Shown: positions 42,179-51,111 of the stretch, piece by piece
How positions within the stretch are numbered: the stretch's first letter is position 1
How the letters are laid out: the number at the start of each line of letters is the position of its first letter
Program-made: the position numbers and the translations under genes
The notes under the pieces: model-generated
Seen by the model: the letters and a program-made list of their open reading frames with translations, nothing else
Told to the model about the DNA's origin: nothing
The model's database searches: none
Assembly: GCA_050250575.1 (NCBI GenBank)
Contig: JBFWOJ010000002.1
Span: forward strand, 62,001-126,000
Source of the DNA: SHVO01 sp050250575
Lineage (GTDB): Bacteria > Pseudomonadota > Alphaproteobacteria > Rhodospirillales > Rhodospirillaceae
DNA: 64,000 nucleotides
Direction: 5' to 3'

Positions 42179-42783
42179 GACGTGCGGCGGGAATGGTCGC
42201 GCTGGCGCTTCTTGCCTGTGGGCCGCCGCTTGAAACGCATCAGACCACCTTCGACGCTGAGCTTCGCTTCTTCGAAGCGCGCAAGGGCGAGGAAGCCTGG
42301 GACCGGCTGGGCTGGATCCTGAACGAGGCCGGCGGAACCCCTTTCGGCGACGTGTGGCTTTTCGTTTCGGACAAGACCGGCACCTCGGACAAATGGCTGA
42401 TCTGGCAGGAGGTTCACGTCGGGCAAAGTCTGACGAGCGGACTGCGCTTCCTGTATCGCGACCAAAAAAGTGGGACGTGGTTTCTCTACGATACGTTCCA
42501 GGGAGCGGCGAGAGGACCTGAAACCTTAGAAGCCAAGACCGCGGAGCAGGTTTTCGCGAAAGTTACGCCGACCGACGCGGTCGACGCGTCCCACTTCCAT
42601 ATTTTTCCGCGGGCCTGGTACCTCACCCTCTACGACGGCAGGACCATCGTCCGTAAAGCCGTTTTGGCCAACGCGCGGGAGCCGGCGGCCGTTGCCGGGG
42701 GCGTCTATAAGGACGTCGCCGACATCGTCGCTGCCATCCGCGGCCTCGCACCCTGGCCGCCGCCTGCCGGAGCGGGCAAATGA
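42175..42783 (+). CDS. Predicted lipoprotein of unknown function
   Basis: 202 residues from a GTG in a GTGA overlap with the previous stop: 'MRRAAGMVALALLACGPPL' has a lipobox LLAC with Cys at residue 15. The mature domain has 'FFEARKGEEAWDRLGWIL' and 'DKWLIWQEVHVG'. No family recognised. Last gene of the rpmH-to-lipoprotein run; a bidirectional stem-loop follows. Confidence 0.62.
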   Translation: MRRAAGMVALALLACGPPLETHQTTFDAELRFFEARKGEEAWDRLGWILNEAGGTPFGDVWLFVSDKTGTSDKWLIWQEVHVGQSLTSGLRFLYRDQKSGTWFLYDTFQGAARGPETLEAKTAEQVFAKVTPTDAVDASHFHIFPRAWYLTLYDGRTIVRKAVLANAREPAAVAGGVYKDVADIVAAIRGLAPWPPPAGAGK

Positions 42784-42785
42784 AA

Positions 42786-42812
42786 GGGCGGCTCACCCGA
42801 GCCGCCCCTTTA
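42786..42812. terminator. Bidirectional stem-loop between convergent genes
   Basis: GGGCGGCT (42786-42793) pairs with AGCCGCCC (42800-42807) over a 6-nt loop. Plus-strand reading is followed by CTTTAAT; minus-strand reading is followed by CCCTTTCA. It sits 2 bp after the lipoprotein stop and 13 bp past the convergent disordered-protein stop. Confidence 0.65.
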
Positions 42813-42820
42813 ATCATCCG

Positions 42821-43903
42821 CTACTGATTACGCCGCGATCCGCCGCCGGGGACGCGGTTGCGCCCGCCGAGATTGCGGCCGTATTGCTGATCGTCGTCGT
42901 CGGCCGGATATTCGCCGCGCTGGCTCAGTCGCCGGTTGGCCGAGCCCTCGGACCGCCCATAACCTTCATCTTCGCCTTCGTCGCGGACGTCGGTATGGCG
43001 GCGGGCCGCGTCGAGGTCCTCCATAGCGGCGCCTCGGTCGTGACCGTCGCGCATCGGGCCTTCATCGCCGCCCATTTGCCGCTGCGCCTCGCCGGTATTT
43101 TCGGACTGCTGCTGCTTGTGGCGACGCGGACTCGGGGTCATATCCTCTTCGTTTCTCCAGCGGCCCTGGGCCTGCTGGATGCCCTGTTCCTCGGCGTGCA
43201 TTCCGCCTTGGATCTCCCGGCGGGTTCCCGTCGGGCCGCGGCGGCGCTTGCTGTCGCCGCGGGTGCGTTCACCGCCCTCATCCGGCGCTTGTGCGCGTTG
43301 CTGGCTTTGGCCTTGGTCGCGGCCCCGCTCGGAACGTTCGGTACGCGCACGCGCACCGCGGCCGGTGTCGCGATCATCGCGGCCGCGCCGGCCTTCGGCG
43401 CCCGGCCGGCTCATTTCCATCTGGCGACCTTCGCCCTCATCCCAACGTTGGCGGCTGCTGGCCGCGCCGCGTTCACCCTTCTTGCGGTCGCCTTCGGCGC
43501 GGTACGGCTGGTTCTGCTTTCGCGGACGGCCCTCGGTCTTGGTCGGGGCGCGGGACCCGGATTGCGCACCCGCCTGCAGCTGCGCCTGCGCGCCGCGGCT
43601 CGCCTTGGCGGACTTCGCGCGGCTCGCGCTTCCAGTGCGGCCCTTGGCCTGGCTGGTCTTGTTGCGCACGGGGCTTTGCGACTGCTGGGTCTGACGACGC
43701 GATGAACGGGTTTGCGGCTTTCCGCGGGTGGCCGACGCGCCACGGGCCGCGCGGCGTTGCGGCGCTTCCTTGGCGCTTTGTGCCTGAGGTTGCTGCTTTT
43801 GACCGCGATTGGTGCCGCGTGCGGTCTTGGTGCGTCCACTCATGCGGCTCTTGCCTTGCGCGCCGCGCGTGGATGTGCGGGACGGCGCCTTCTTCTTTGC
43901 CAT
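42821..43903 (-). CDS. Large intrinsically disordered, Arg/Gly/Gln-rich protein
   Basis: 360 residues with no hydrophobic core: a Lys/Arg/Thr/Ser-rich N-terminal half ('MAKKKAPSRTSTRGAQGK', 'KQQPQAQSAK') and a mixed-charge Gly/Glu/Asp/Arg/Gln half ending 'YGRNLGGRNRVPGGGSRRNQ'. GGAGGAG 6-12 bp before the ATG supports the start and strand. A 337-codon open frame exists on the opposite strand but has no ribosome site and appears to be a composition effect. The composition recalls nucleic-acid-binding or phase-separating proteins (histone H1-like, RGG-rich). Its promoter faces the unusual repeat region upstream. Function unknown. Confidence 0.65.
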   Translation of the reverse strand: MAKKKAPSRTSTRGAQGKSRMSGRTKTARGTNRGQKQQPQAQSAKEAPQRRAARGASATRGKPQTRSSRRQTQQSQSPVRNKTSQAKGRTGSASRAKSAKASRGAQAQLQAGAQSGSRAPTKTEGRPRKQNQPYRAEGDRKKGERGAASSRQRWDEGEGRQMEMSRPGAEGRRGRDDRDTGRGARARTERSERGRDQGQSQQRAQAPDEGGERTRGDSKRRRGPTGTRREIQGGMHAEEQGIQQAQGRWRNEEDMTPSPRRHKQQQSENTGEAQRQMGGDEGPMRDGHDRGAAMEDLDAARRHTDVRDEGEDEGYGRSEGSANRRLSQRGEYPADDDDQQYGRNLGGRNRVPGGGSRRNQ

Positions 43904-44241
43904 CGTCTTCTCCTCCTGGTGCTTGGGGGGCTCTCGCGTTCGCGTGCGGCCGAGGAAAGGGAATCACGTCCCGGCCCGACAATCGCAACGGCAGACCCCG
44001 CGATTTGTTTTGCGCGATGGGACAATTTTTCCGAGCAGGGCGAATATGGCAGCCCTGCACTTTGCGCCGCGCCTCTCCGCGCCCGGACGGTGATATTGCG
44101 ACGTGAATTGTGCCGCGCAACGTTTACGATCCGCACGATCTTCCGGCACCCGGCAGTGGAGCGACGGCGGGTGACCGGCACTGACTCTTCAGATGCTTGA
44201 AGCTCCGGGCCCGCGCCGCTGCGTTACGTGTCATAATCGCT

Positions 44242-44341
44242 ATGCGGCATGCGGCATGCGGCAGAATCTCGAAATTCTCAATGCGCCGCTGCAGCTTAGT
44301 GTGATTTTGCATCGTGCGGCAGTCGTGCGGCACATGCGGCG
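44242..44341. repeat. Iterated TGCGGC(A) motif array
   Basis: ATGCGGC occurs three times in perfect tandem (44242-44262), then TGCGGCA at 44315-44321 and 44326-44332 and TGCGGCG at 44335-44341. The motif is GC-palindromic in part (GCCGCATGCGGC), so it could be a clustered operator or a mutable repeat. Confidence 0.7.
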
Positions 44342-44403
44342 GATAATCGCGGAGTGGCTCCGGTTCACGCCCTCACTCCATGTAACGAAAAAAACGTCCG
44401 CCG

Positions 44404-44515
44404 CGCGCGACATTGTGGCGGAGGAGCGAAGTTTCGCGACCTGCCAAGGATTTGCGCGCCGCCTGATCGCGCGACATTTCACGCGACATTACGCGACATC
44501 GCGCGACATTGTGGC
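44404..44515. repeat. Iterated CGCGACAT motif array framed by a 16-bp direct repeat
   Basis: CGCGACAT(T/C) begins at 44406, 44470, 44482, 44492 and 44502; the last four are 12, 10 and 10 bp apart, i.e. about one helical turn. The first and last copies belong to an identical 16-mer (44404-44419 and 44500-44515) spaced 96 bp apart. This regular phasing is what a cooperatively bound regulator would need. Confidence 0.75.
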
Positions 44516-44844
44516 AAAGAGGAAAATGAGGACTGTGTCCTACGGCCGTCACCCGGCTCGGAAGATGCACCGGGGAGAGGACCGTGGCCGGCCCAACCGG
44601 CCATGGCGCACGGGACGCCGGGCCCGAGAGCCCGGCTATGAGAGCATTCCCGACCCTGCCCCATTTTGGAAACAGCGTCAAGTAAAAAGGGACGCGCGCC
44701 GGGGTGTCCGGTTGATGTTCCCGGCGCACCTTTCCCTCTAGCATTTGGCACGCCGGCGCAGCAATTCGCGCACGCGCCTCCACACGAAACCCTTGGCCGC
44801 TCCGCCCCGTTAGGGTTCCGGACACAGACAAACAGGAGCGTGCG

Positions 44845-45360
44845 ATGAGCCTTCTCGGGAACGTCTTGATGAAACCACACATGGGCATGGGGCCGATGGC
44901 CATGTTCGGCGGGCGACGCGGCGGTATCTCGCCCATGACTCTCGCGCTCCTTGGGACGCTCGCCTACCGCACCTTCAAAGGCAAAGGCCGTTTGGCCGAT
45001 ATGCTGGGACGAAGCGCAGCACCGGGAACGCCCGGCCAAGCCCCGCCCGGCGGCCTCAACGATATCCTGTCGCCAGCGGCGCTGAGCGAAGGTCTTGAGC
45101 GCCTGGTCAACCGCTTGCGCCAAAACGGCCACGCGAAAGAGGCGGAGAGCTGGGTCGCCAAAGGCGCCAACACGCCGATCTCGCCGGCAGGCCTGGAAGA
45201 AGCGTTGGGCGAAGAGCGTATCGCCTGGCTGATGGAGCAGACGGACATGTCGCGCCAGGAACTACTGGAGGGACTGTCCAAGACGCTGCCGGATGCCGTG
45301 GATGAATTGACTCCCGAAGGTCGCGTTCCAACGACCGAAGAAGCGCGCCGCCTGATGTAA
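44845..45360 (+). CDS. YidB-like (DUF937) protein
   Basis: 171 residues: a Gly/Met-rich start, one moderately hydrophobic segment ('GGISPMTLALLGTLAYRTF'), a proline/glycine linker, then the DUF937 helical domain 'GLNDILSPAALSEGLERLVNRLRQNGH' (in parts), 'SWVAKGANTPISPAGLEEALG' and 'SRQELLEGLSKTLPDAVDELTPEGRVP'. E. coli YidB is the named member; function unknown. Ribosome site AGGAG at 44833-44837. Confidence 0.9.
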   Translation: MSLLGNVLMKPHMGMGPMAMFGGRRGGISPMTLALLGTLAYRTFKGKGRLADMLGRSAAPGTPGQAPPGGLNDILSPAALSEGLERLVNRLRQNGHAKEAESWVAKGANTPISPAGLEEALGEERIAWLMEQTDMSRQELLEGLSKTLPDAVDELTPEGRVPTTEEARRLM

Positions 45361-45363
45361 CGC

Positions 45364-45810
45364 TCAAGGCGTGATCACGGCGAGGTAGCGCGGGATATTG
45401 ATGGCGAAGACGCGCCGCCGCGCCGCGGCGAGCTGCTGCTTCAGCTTCGCAGGTTCGAAGGGTTTCAGAAGCACACCGCTGACGTCGAGCTGGCGCGCGA
45501 GGGTCAAGGCGGCCGAATCCCAGTCGCCGGACATCAGGATGAAGCAGGAGTCCGGCCGCATCGGCCGGGCCTCGTTCGTACGCACGACCTGGAGCAGCCG
45601 AAAGCCGCTGAGATCGGAGAGTTTGATATCGGCGATCACGGCGTCGAACGGCTGCTGCGCGCGAATGATGACGTTGAAAGCCTGCGTGGCGTCGCCGGCC
45701 TCGACGACGTGCCGCACGCCAGCCTGCTGCAGGAAAACCGTATGAAGCGCGCGATCCGTAGGGCTGCTGTCGACGAGCAATACCCGCGCAAACGTCAATT
45801 CCGAAACCAT
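45364..45810 (-). CDS. Single-domain response regulator (receiver only)
   Basis: 148 residues of CheY fold. The phospho-acceptor Asp is in 'FDAVIADIKLSDLSG', the Ser/Thr position in 'FILMSGDW' and the Lys in 'GVLLKPFEP'. The acidic pocket is 'LLVDSSPTDR', with Ser in place of the second pocket Asp. No output domain, so it acts by protein interaction. Converges with the YidB-like gene, 3 bp between stops; no kinase nearby. Confidence 0.85.
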   Translation of the reverse strand: MVSELTFARVLLVDSSPTDRALHTVFLQQAGVRHVVEAGDATQAFNVIIRAQQPFDAVIADIKLSDLSGFRLLQVVRTNEARPMRPDSCFILMSGDWDSAALTLARQLDVSGVLLKPFEPAKLKQQLAAARRRVFAINIPRYLAVITP

Positions 45811-45981
45811 CCCCTCGCCCGCCCCAATTTCGCGGCTTCCCTACACCACGAAGATGGAACTGGCGAGATAGACGGTCGGCACTCGAAAACGCTTTTTTGT
45901 TAAGACGAACAGTAACAATTTAACTCCGGCTTCCCCCGCGAAAAGGCCGCCGGCGAAGCCGCACAGAGGTGGAGCGAAGGT

Positions 45982-46827
45982 TTACGGCGCGCGGGGTGTC
46001 CGGTCGGGGTGCAGCAGCCGGCCGAGCAGAAGCGCCAGCCGAATGCCCGCCTTTTCGAGTTGATCCTGGGCAATGGGGTAGTTCTGCTGGACATAAAGTT
46101 CGCCGAGCTCGAGCCCGCCTGGATTGCCGACGTAGGCGGTAGGGGCCGACCTCATCACCCACAGCGTGTCCTGCGCCCAGTCGCGCGGGCCTCCTTCGCG
46201 CCAGTGAATGCGCCGTGAGCGGCCGCCGATCGTGGTATGCGGCTCCGCGGCCGCCAGCGCCGACGCCGGAACCTGGAGCAATCCCCACTCCCACAGCGCG
46301 CGCATCGTCGTCTTGTTGCCCAGAAATACGACGTTGATGCGGGCGCCGCCGCCGTCGGCGGCAAAGGCGACATTCAGAGGCTGGTGCAAATCGCCCACGA
46401 GGTGCGTGAGAAATTTCAAGGCGTCGGCGCGCAGGGGCTTGTCCGCCTTGCTGTCCAGAACTGCAGCGGAACGTTCGATCTGGTCGACGACGCACGACAC
46501 CGGCGGGGGACAATCGCGCGCCAGATCGATGGCGCGGGCGTCCTTTGGGATATGGATGAAGTGCCATGCCGCGGTCTCGGGCCGAGCGATGCTGACATCG
46601 TCGGCCCAGGTGCAAGTCTTGGCGAACTGCTCGGGCGTCGTGACGTCGAGAAGCGACCGGATTTCGCCGCGGGTCGCCTCGGAGAGTTCGGTCCAGGCGG
46701 TCATGCAGATCGCGCGGTGGCCTTCCTCACCCCACGCAACGGCTCTGGAGGCGGTGAGGGCAAGGAAGCAAAGAACGAGGCCTGCGACTGATCCCGGTTT
46801 CAGCGGCCACCTGTTGTGCTGGCCCAA
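45982..46827 (-). CDS. Secreted S1/P1-nuclease-like protein, paralogue 3 (Zn2 ligands replaced)
   Basis: 281 residues from a proposed TTG at 46827 ('LGQHNRWPLKPGSVAGLVLCFLALTASRAVA' region gives the signal peptide, before 'WGEEGH'). Trp1, His6, Asp45 ('WADDV'), His60 ('TAAWHFIH') and His116/Asp120 ('HLVGDLHQPLN') are present. His126 is Asn, His149 is Arg ('TMRALWE') and Asp153 is Glu, the same replacements as paralogue 2. The start is uncertain because no ATG or GTG lies near the signal peptide. It is 61 bp after the DUF2336 gene and about 22 kb from the other two copies. Confidence 0.83.
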   Translation of the reverse strand: MGQHNRWPLKPGSVAGLVLCFLALTASRAVAWGEEGHRAICMTAWTELSEATRGEIRSLLDVTTPEQFAKTCTWADDVSIARPETAAWHFIHIPKDARAIDLARDCPPPVSCVVDQIERSAAVLDSKADKPLRADALKFLTHLVGDLHQPLNVAFAADGGGARINVVFLGNKTTMRALWEWGLLQVPASALAAAEPHTTIGGRSRRIHWREGGPRDWAQDTLWVMRSAPTAYVGNPGGLELGELYVQQNYPIAQDQLEKAGIRLALLLGRLLHPDRTPRAP

Positions 46828-46888
46828 GACAAGATCGAAACGGAGACGCCACCAGCCTTCCCCTCCCGGCAGAGGAGGGAAGAGAAGG

Positions 46889-48244
46889 TCACTTCTCGGC
46901 CATCTCCTGGAACATATCGAGCTGCCACTCGAGCTCGGCTTCGGTGGCATCGAAACCACCGCCGGCGCGCGGGCGTATCAAGGACTCCGGCGTCACGCGC
47001 GCGACTTTCAATTGAAGCTGCGCGGCTTCTTCCGCGGTGAAATCGCCGGCCCACGCGACGGCGAGCATTCCCTTGGCCGAGGCGGTGCGCACGACTTCGG
47101 CCACCGCCGCGAGCGGAAGATCCGCCAGGTGCGCGAGCGATGCGACAATCATCGGCGACGGTCCATCGGCGGCCATCTGCATGACCGCACGGGTGGTGAG
47201 CTTGCCGGCGCGCGCCACGGCTTCGACCTGACGCGCCGCCATGCGAAGCGCATCGGCCGCCAGCATCTCGCTGGGATCGTCGGACAACAGCCCACCCTTG
47301 CTATCGTCCTTGCGCAGCTTGTCCTTCACCAGTGTATCAAGTGTCTTAATGGTGTCGGCGTCGAGCTCGGCGCGGCGCGCGAGCTCCTGCACGAGCGAGG
47401 CGGCGACGAACTCGGCAATGCGCAACGCGGCGCGTGAATTGAGGTTGGGGCGGTGCACGAGCGGTTCGTGCCACCAAACCTGGCGCGGCGCGGCATCGAT
47501 GATGGCGTCGAGCGTCTCTTCGCGGATCTGCGCGCTGTGATTTTTCAGCAGCATCGTGATGGCATCGACGTTGCCGGTGCCGACGATGGCATTTGAAACT
47601 TCCTCGCCGACGTTGATGCGCCGCGAGATCGCGACCAACTGCGCCGTGAGCGGGCTTGCCTGGATAACCGCCTTCAAATCCTCGTCGGTCAGAACCGGCG
47701 AGAATTCGAGGACCGGGGTTGCGACGGTGGCCTCGGTGTCCGTCGCCAGCGTAAACACCACATCGTGCGGCGCGTTCGGCACGGACTTCAGCGCCTCGGA
47801 CAGCGCGCGGCGCACGCGCGGCAACTGGTCGCGCGCGAGAAGGATCAGAACCTGGTGAATCGTGCGCCAGGCCTTTTCCTGCTGCGCAAGATCGAGGCCC
47901 GGCAGCACCCGGCCCACGCGCTCGGCAAGGTCGGATCGCACGTCGGCATCTTCGTCCGCCGCCAGCAACAGCGAGGCTTTGTCGGGGGTCGCCGCGTTGA
48001 CCGCGATCGACCGACGCACGGCGGTATCGGAATCGCGCGCGAGGAAGAAAAGAATCTCGGGCTCGAGATCCGTGCGCTCGGCGAGGGCGCGGCGCACTTC
48101 GACTTCCGGGTGGTCCAGGAGGTCGCGGGCCTGTTCATAGGTGATCCTCTGTCCGGGGATCCCGAGCAGGTGAATCAGCCGGTCCCGCGCGGGAGCGTTC
48201 GCCACGCCGACGACCGCTCCGCCCGATTTCGCGGCCGTGTTCAC
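46889..48244 (-). CDS. DUF2336 HEAT-like protein
   Basis: 451 residues from a GTG overlapping the cyclase stop (GTGA). The chain is built of HEAT-like helical repeats: 'RALAERTDLEPEILFFLARD', 'RRSIAVNAATPDKASLLLA', 'AVIQASPLTAQLVAISRR' and later 'LVHRPNLNSRAALRIAEFVAASLVQELAR'. This is the pattern of alphaproteobacterial DUF2336 (PF10098), a helical protein-interaction scaffold often found with signalling genes. No enzyme motif seen. Coupling to a GGDEF protein suggests it regulates or responds to that enzyme. Confidence 0.85.
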   Translation of the reverse strand: MNTAAKSGGAVVGVANAPARDRLIHLLGIPGQRITYEQARDLLDHPEVEVRRALAERTDLEPEILFFLARDSDTAVRRSIAVNAATPDKASLLLAADEDADVRSDLAERVGRVLPGLDLAQQEKAWRTIHQVLILLARDQLPRVRRALSEALKSVPNAPHDVVFTLATDTEATVATPVLEFSPVLTDEDLKAVIQASPLTAQLVAISRRINVGEEVSNAIVGTGNVDAITMLLKNHSAQIREETLDAIIDAAPRQVWWHEPLVHRPNLNSRAALRIAEFVAASLVQELARRAELDADTIKTLDTLVKDKLRKDDSKGGLLSDDPSEMLAADALRMAARQVEAVARAGKLTTRAVMQMAADGPSPMIVASLAHLADLPLAAVAEVVRTASAKGMLAVAWAGDFTAEEAAQLQLKVARVTPESLIRPRAGGGFDATEAELEWQLDMFQEMAEK

Positions 48245-49977
48245 GGCTGCACCATGGCGTTGGCAGCAACCGCGTAGCTGCCTTTGCCGCCGCGTTTGGC
48301 TTCGTACATGGCCGCGTCGCCGCGCGCCAGAAGCCGATCGAGCGTCTCTTTGGATTCTCGCGACCAAACCGCGATCCCTATGGACATGCCGAGCGGCTCG
48401 GTGGGACCGGCGGAATAAGGCCCGAGGTCCTTCATGCGGGTCAGGAACTGACCAGCGCGGGTCTTGGCGATCGAGAGGTCGGCGCCGTTGAGCCAGAGGG
48501 CGAACTCATCCCCCCCGAGGCGGGCGATAAGATCGGTCGGACGCGTATACTGGACCAGGATATCGCGCACCTTCAGAAGCGCATCGTCGCCCGCCTGGTG
48601 GCCTTTCGTGTCGTTGACGGCCTTGAAGTTGTCGAGGTCGACGTACATGAGCACGCCGTGTCCGCCGTCCCGCATCAGTCGCGCGAGAAAGCGCTGCAGC
48701 CCGTCGACGAAGGCGCCGCGATTGAGAAGCCCCGTCAGCGCATCGGTACGGGAAATCTTGAGCACATGTTCATGGTGGGTGAACTGCTCGATGGTGATGC
48801 CGACCTGGTTGGCGATGTCTCCAATCAGAAGGCGGTCGTCGTCGTTCCAAGTGCCGCGCTCGACGGTGCGCCAGAGGATCACCGCGCCGTTGGATGCACC
48901 CTGGTAGCGCGCCGGCGCGGCAAGCACCTGCATCCCGCCCAGAAGGATCTCCACCGCAGCGGCGCCGTCGCCGATCGTCTTCAGGACCGGGGCGGCTTCA
49001 CCCGCTTCGAGTTCCCCGTAGCGCGCCGCAAGCTGAAAGCCGGGCGAGATGGGATTCGGCGGAGCCTCGTCGGAGAGCGCGCGGAAGATGTGGCAATTCT
49101 CGGCGCCCAGCCCGCGGGCAAGCGCCTCGGCCGCGACGCTGAGCATCGCTTCAGGGTTCACTTCGTCGCGGAAAGCGCGGACGATGCGGGTCAGCACGCG
49201 TTCCCGGTTGCGCACGCGCGTGAGAGTGGCTTCGCGGTCGCGGGTTTCGGTGACGTCGCGGCACACTCCCCGAGCTCCCACCCATTTGCCGTCGCGTGCA
49301 ATCAGAGGCATTGCCGAGACAATGACGCAGGCGGCGCGTCCGTCGGGACGGCGCAGCCAAAGCTCCTCGTTTTCCACGCGGCGCTTGGTGAGGAATGGAC
49401 TTTCGACACCGGGCGTATCGGCGACCAGGAGGCCGCGCGGCTCGATCGCCATCAGACCGTCGGCCGTGTATCCGAGCGCGCCCCGCGGCGGCACGAACGC
49501 GAAGCGCTCATCGGCGCCCGTTTCCCAGGCGAAGTCGGTCGAGATTTCGATGAAGTCCTTGTAGCGGCGCCGGCTGTCGACGAGCGCGAGGCGCAGGGAA
49601 TTGTCGAGGGTGAGATCGCGCACAAAGAGCAGCGTTCCGCCGCCGTCACGCAGCGGCATCAAACTCACCTGCAGATTCTGCTGCTTGCCTTCCGGGCCGA
49701 CGTCGACCATGTCGACCAAAGCGCGGTTTGCCGTCGTCGATTTTTCGGCCGCCGCCTTGAGGCGTTCCATATCCGCGGGCGCAAGCCTTGCGGCGAACTC
49801 GACGGCGACGGGATTGGCAGGTTCGATCAGCCCCGCGGGCAACACGCGGAAGACCGGTTCTTCGTACCGCTCAAGAGCCGCAGGAGAAAGCTCGAAGGAC
49901 AGGACTTCGGTCTGACCCTTAAAATCCTTCGCCTGAGATGAAGCGCCGCTTTCGCGCGCCATATCGTCCCCCACCAT
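48241..49977 (-). CDS. Diguanylate cyclase with PAS and GAF domains
   Basis: 578 residues: an N-terminal region with a first PAS-like unit, a PAS domain (~125-270, 'DFIEISTDFAWETGADERFAFV' in parts), a GAF domain (~275-410), and a GGDEF domain. The active site is 'ARLGGDEFALWL' (~residue 488), with an inhibitory I-site Arg-Pro-Thr-Asp exactly five residues before GGDEF, so it should make c-di-GMP and be product-inhibited. No EAL domain and no membrane segment, hence cytosolic sensing. The start at 49977 is one of three close ATGs (50013, 49977, 49962). Confidence 0.9.
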   Translation of the reverse strand: MVGDDMARESGASSQAKDFKGQTEVLSFELSPAALERYEEPVFRVLPAGLIEPANPVAVEFAARLAPADMERLKAAAEKSTTANRALVDMVDVGPEGKQQNLQVSLMPLRDGGGTLLFVRDLTLDNSLRLALVDSRRRYKDFIEISTDFAWETGADERFAFVPPRGALGYTADGLMAIEPRGLLVADTPGVESPFLTKRRVENEELWLRRPDGRAACVIVSAMPLIARDGKWVGARGVCRDVTETRDREATLTRVRNRERVLTRIVRAFRDEVNPEAMLSVAAEALARGLGAENCHIFRALSDEAPPNPISPGFQLAARYGELEAGEAAPVLKTIGDGAAAVEILLGGMQVLAAPARYQGASNGAVILWRTVERGTWNDDDRLLIGDIANQVGITIEQFTHHEHVLKISRTDALTGLLNRGAFVDGLQRFLARLMRDGGHGVLMYVDLDNFKAVNDTKGHQAGDDALLKVRDILVQYTRPTDLIARLGGDEFALWLNGADLSIAKTRAGQFLTRMKDLGPYSAGPTEPLGMSIGIAVWSRESKETLDRLLARGDAAMYEAKRGGKGSYAVAANAMVQP

Positions 49978-50259
49978 TATGCCTGGCCGACTTCTGTCGG
50001 TCCGGTTCCGCAAAGGTTACCTGACCAAACTAATTTAAGCCAATGCGTTGACTCGGTTAGCCGGTGCCGGTTTCGGAGGCGCGGCGCGCTCTCCGGCAAC
50101 CAAGGCGGCCCCGGCGATTCCCTGAATCTCGTGTCGCTATCGATTTGAAGTGCCAGTTGGATTCGTGCATCACCCGCGCGGGAACTTCAAATCGGCGAGA
50201 CGAGCGGTTATGTTCGGGCACCCCTGCGCCCGCCGATCTCAATGAAACAGGAATTCGAT

Positions 50260-51107
<848 letters not shown>

Positions 51108-51111
<4 letters not shown>

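Larger units (their letters stand above)
43904..44844. other. ~940-bp non-coding stretch with two families of iterated short motifs
   Basis: No ORF here has a recognisable family or convincing start. Two groups of TGCGGC(A) repeats lie at 44242-44341 and a group of CGCGACAT repeats at 44406-44510; these are listed separately. The 5' end must carry the promoter of the disordered-protein gene (leftward) and the 3' end that of the YidB-like gene (rightward). Confidence 0.6.

Noticed and set aside
42692..43705. 337-codon hydrophobic open frame opposite the disordered protein
   Set aside because: Ala/Leu/Arg-only translation, no ribosome site, overlaps the lipoprotein gene; the minus-strand frame has a strong Shine-Dalgarno and a normal start.
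44242..44515. CRISPR array
   Set aside because: Repeats are only 7-16 bp, spacing is irregular or far too short for spacers, and no cas genes are present.
44373..44936. 187-codon minus-strand frame across the motif array
   Set aside because: Its Cys/Arg/Ser-rich translation reflects the short repeats, it overlaps the YidB-like gene and shows no family.
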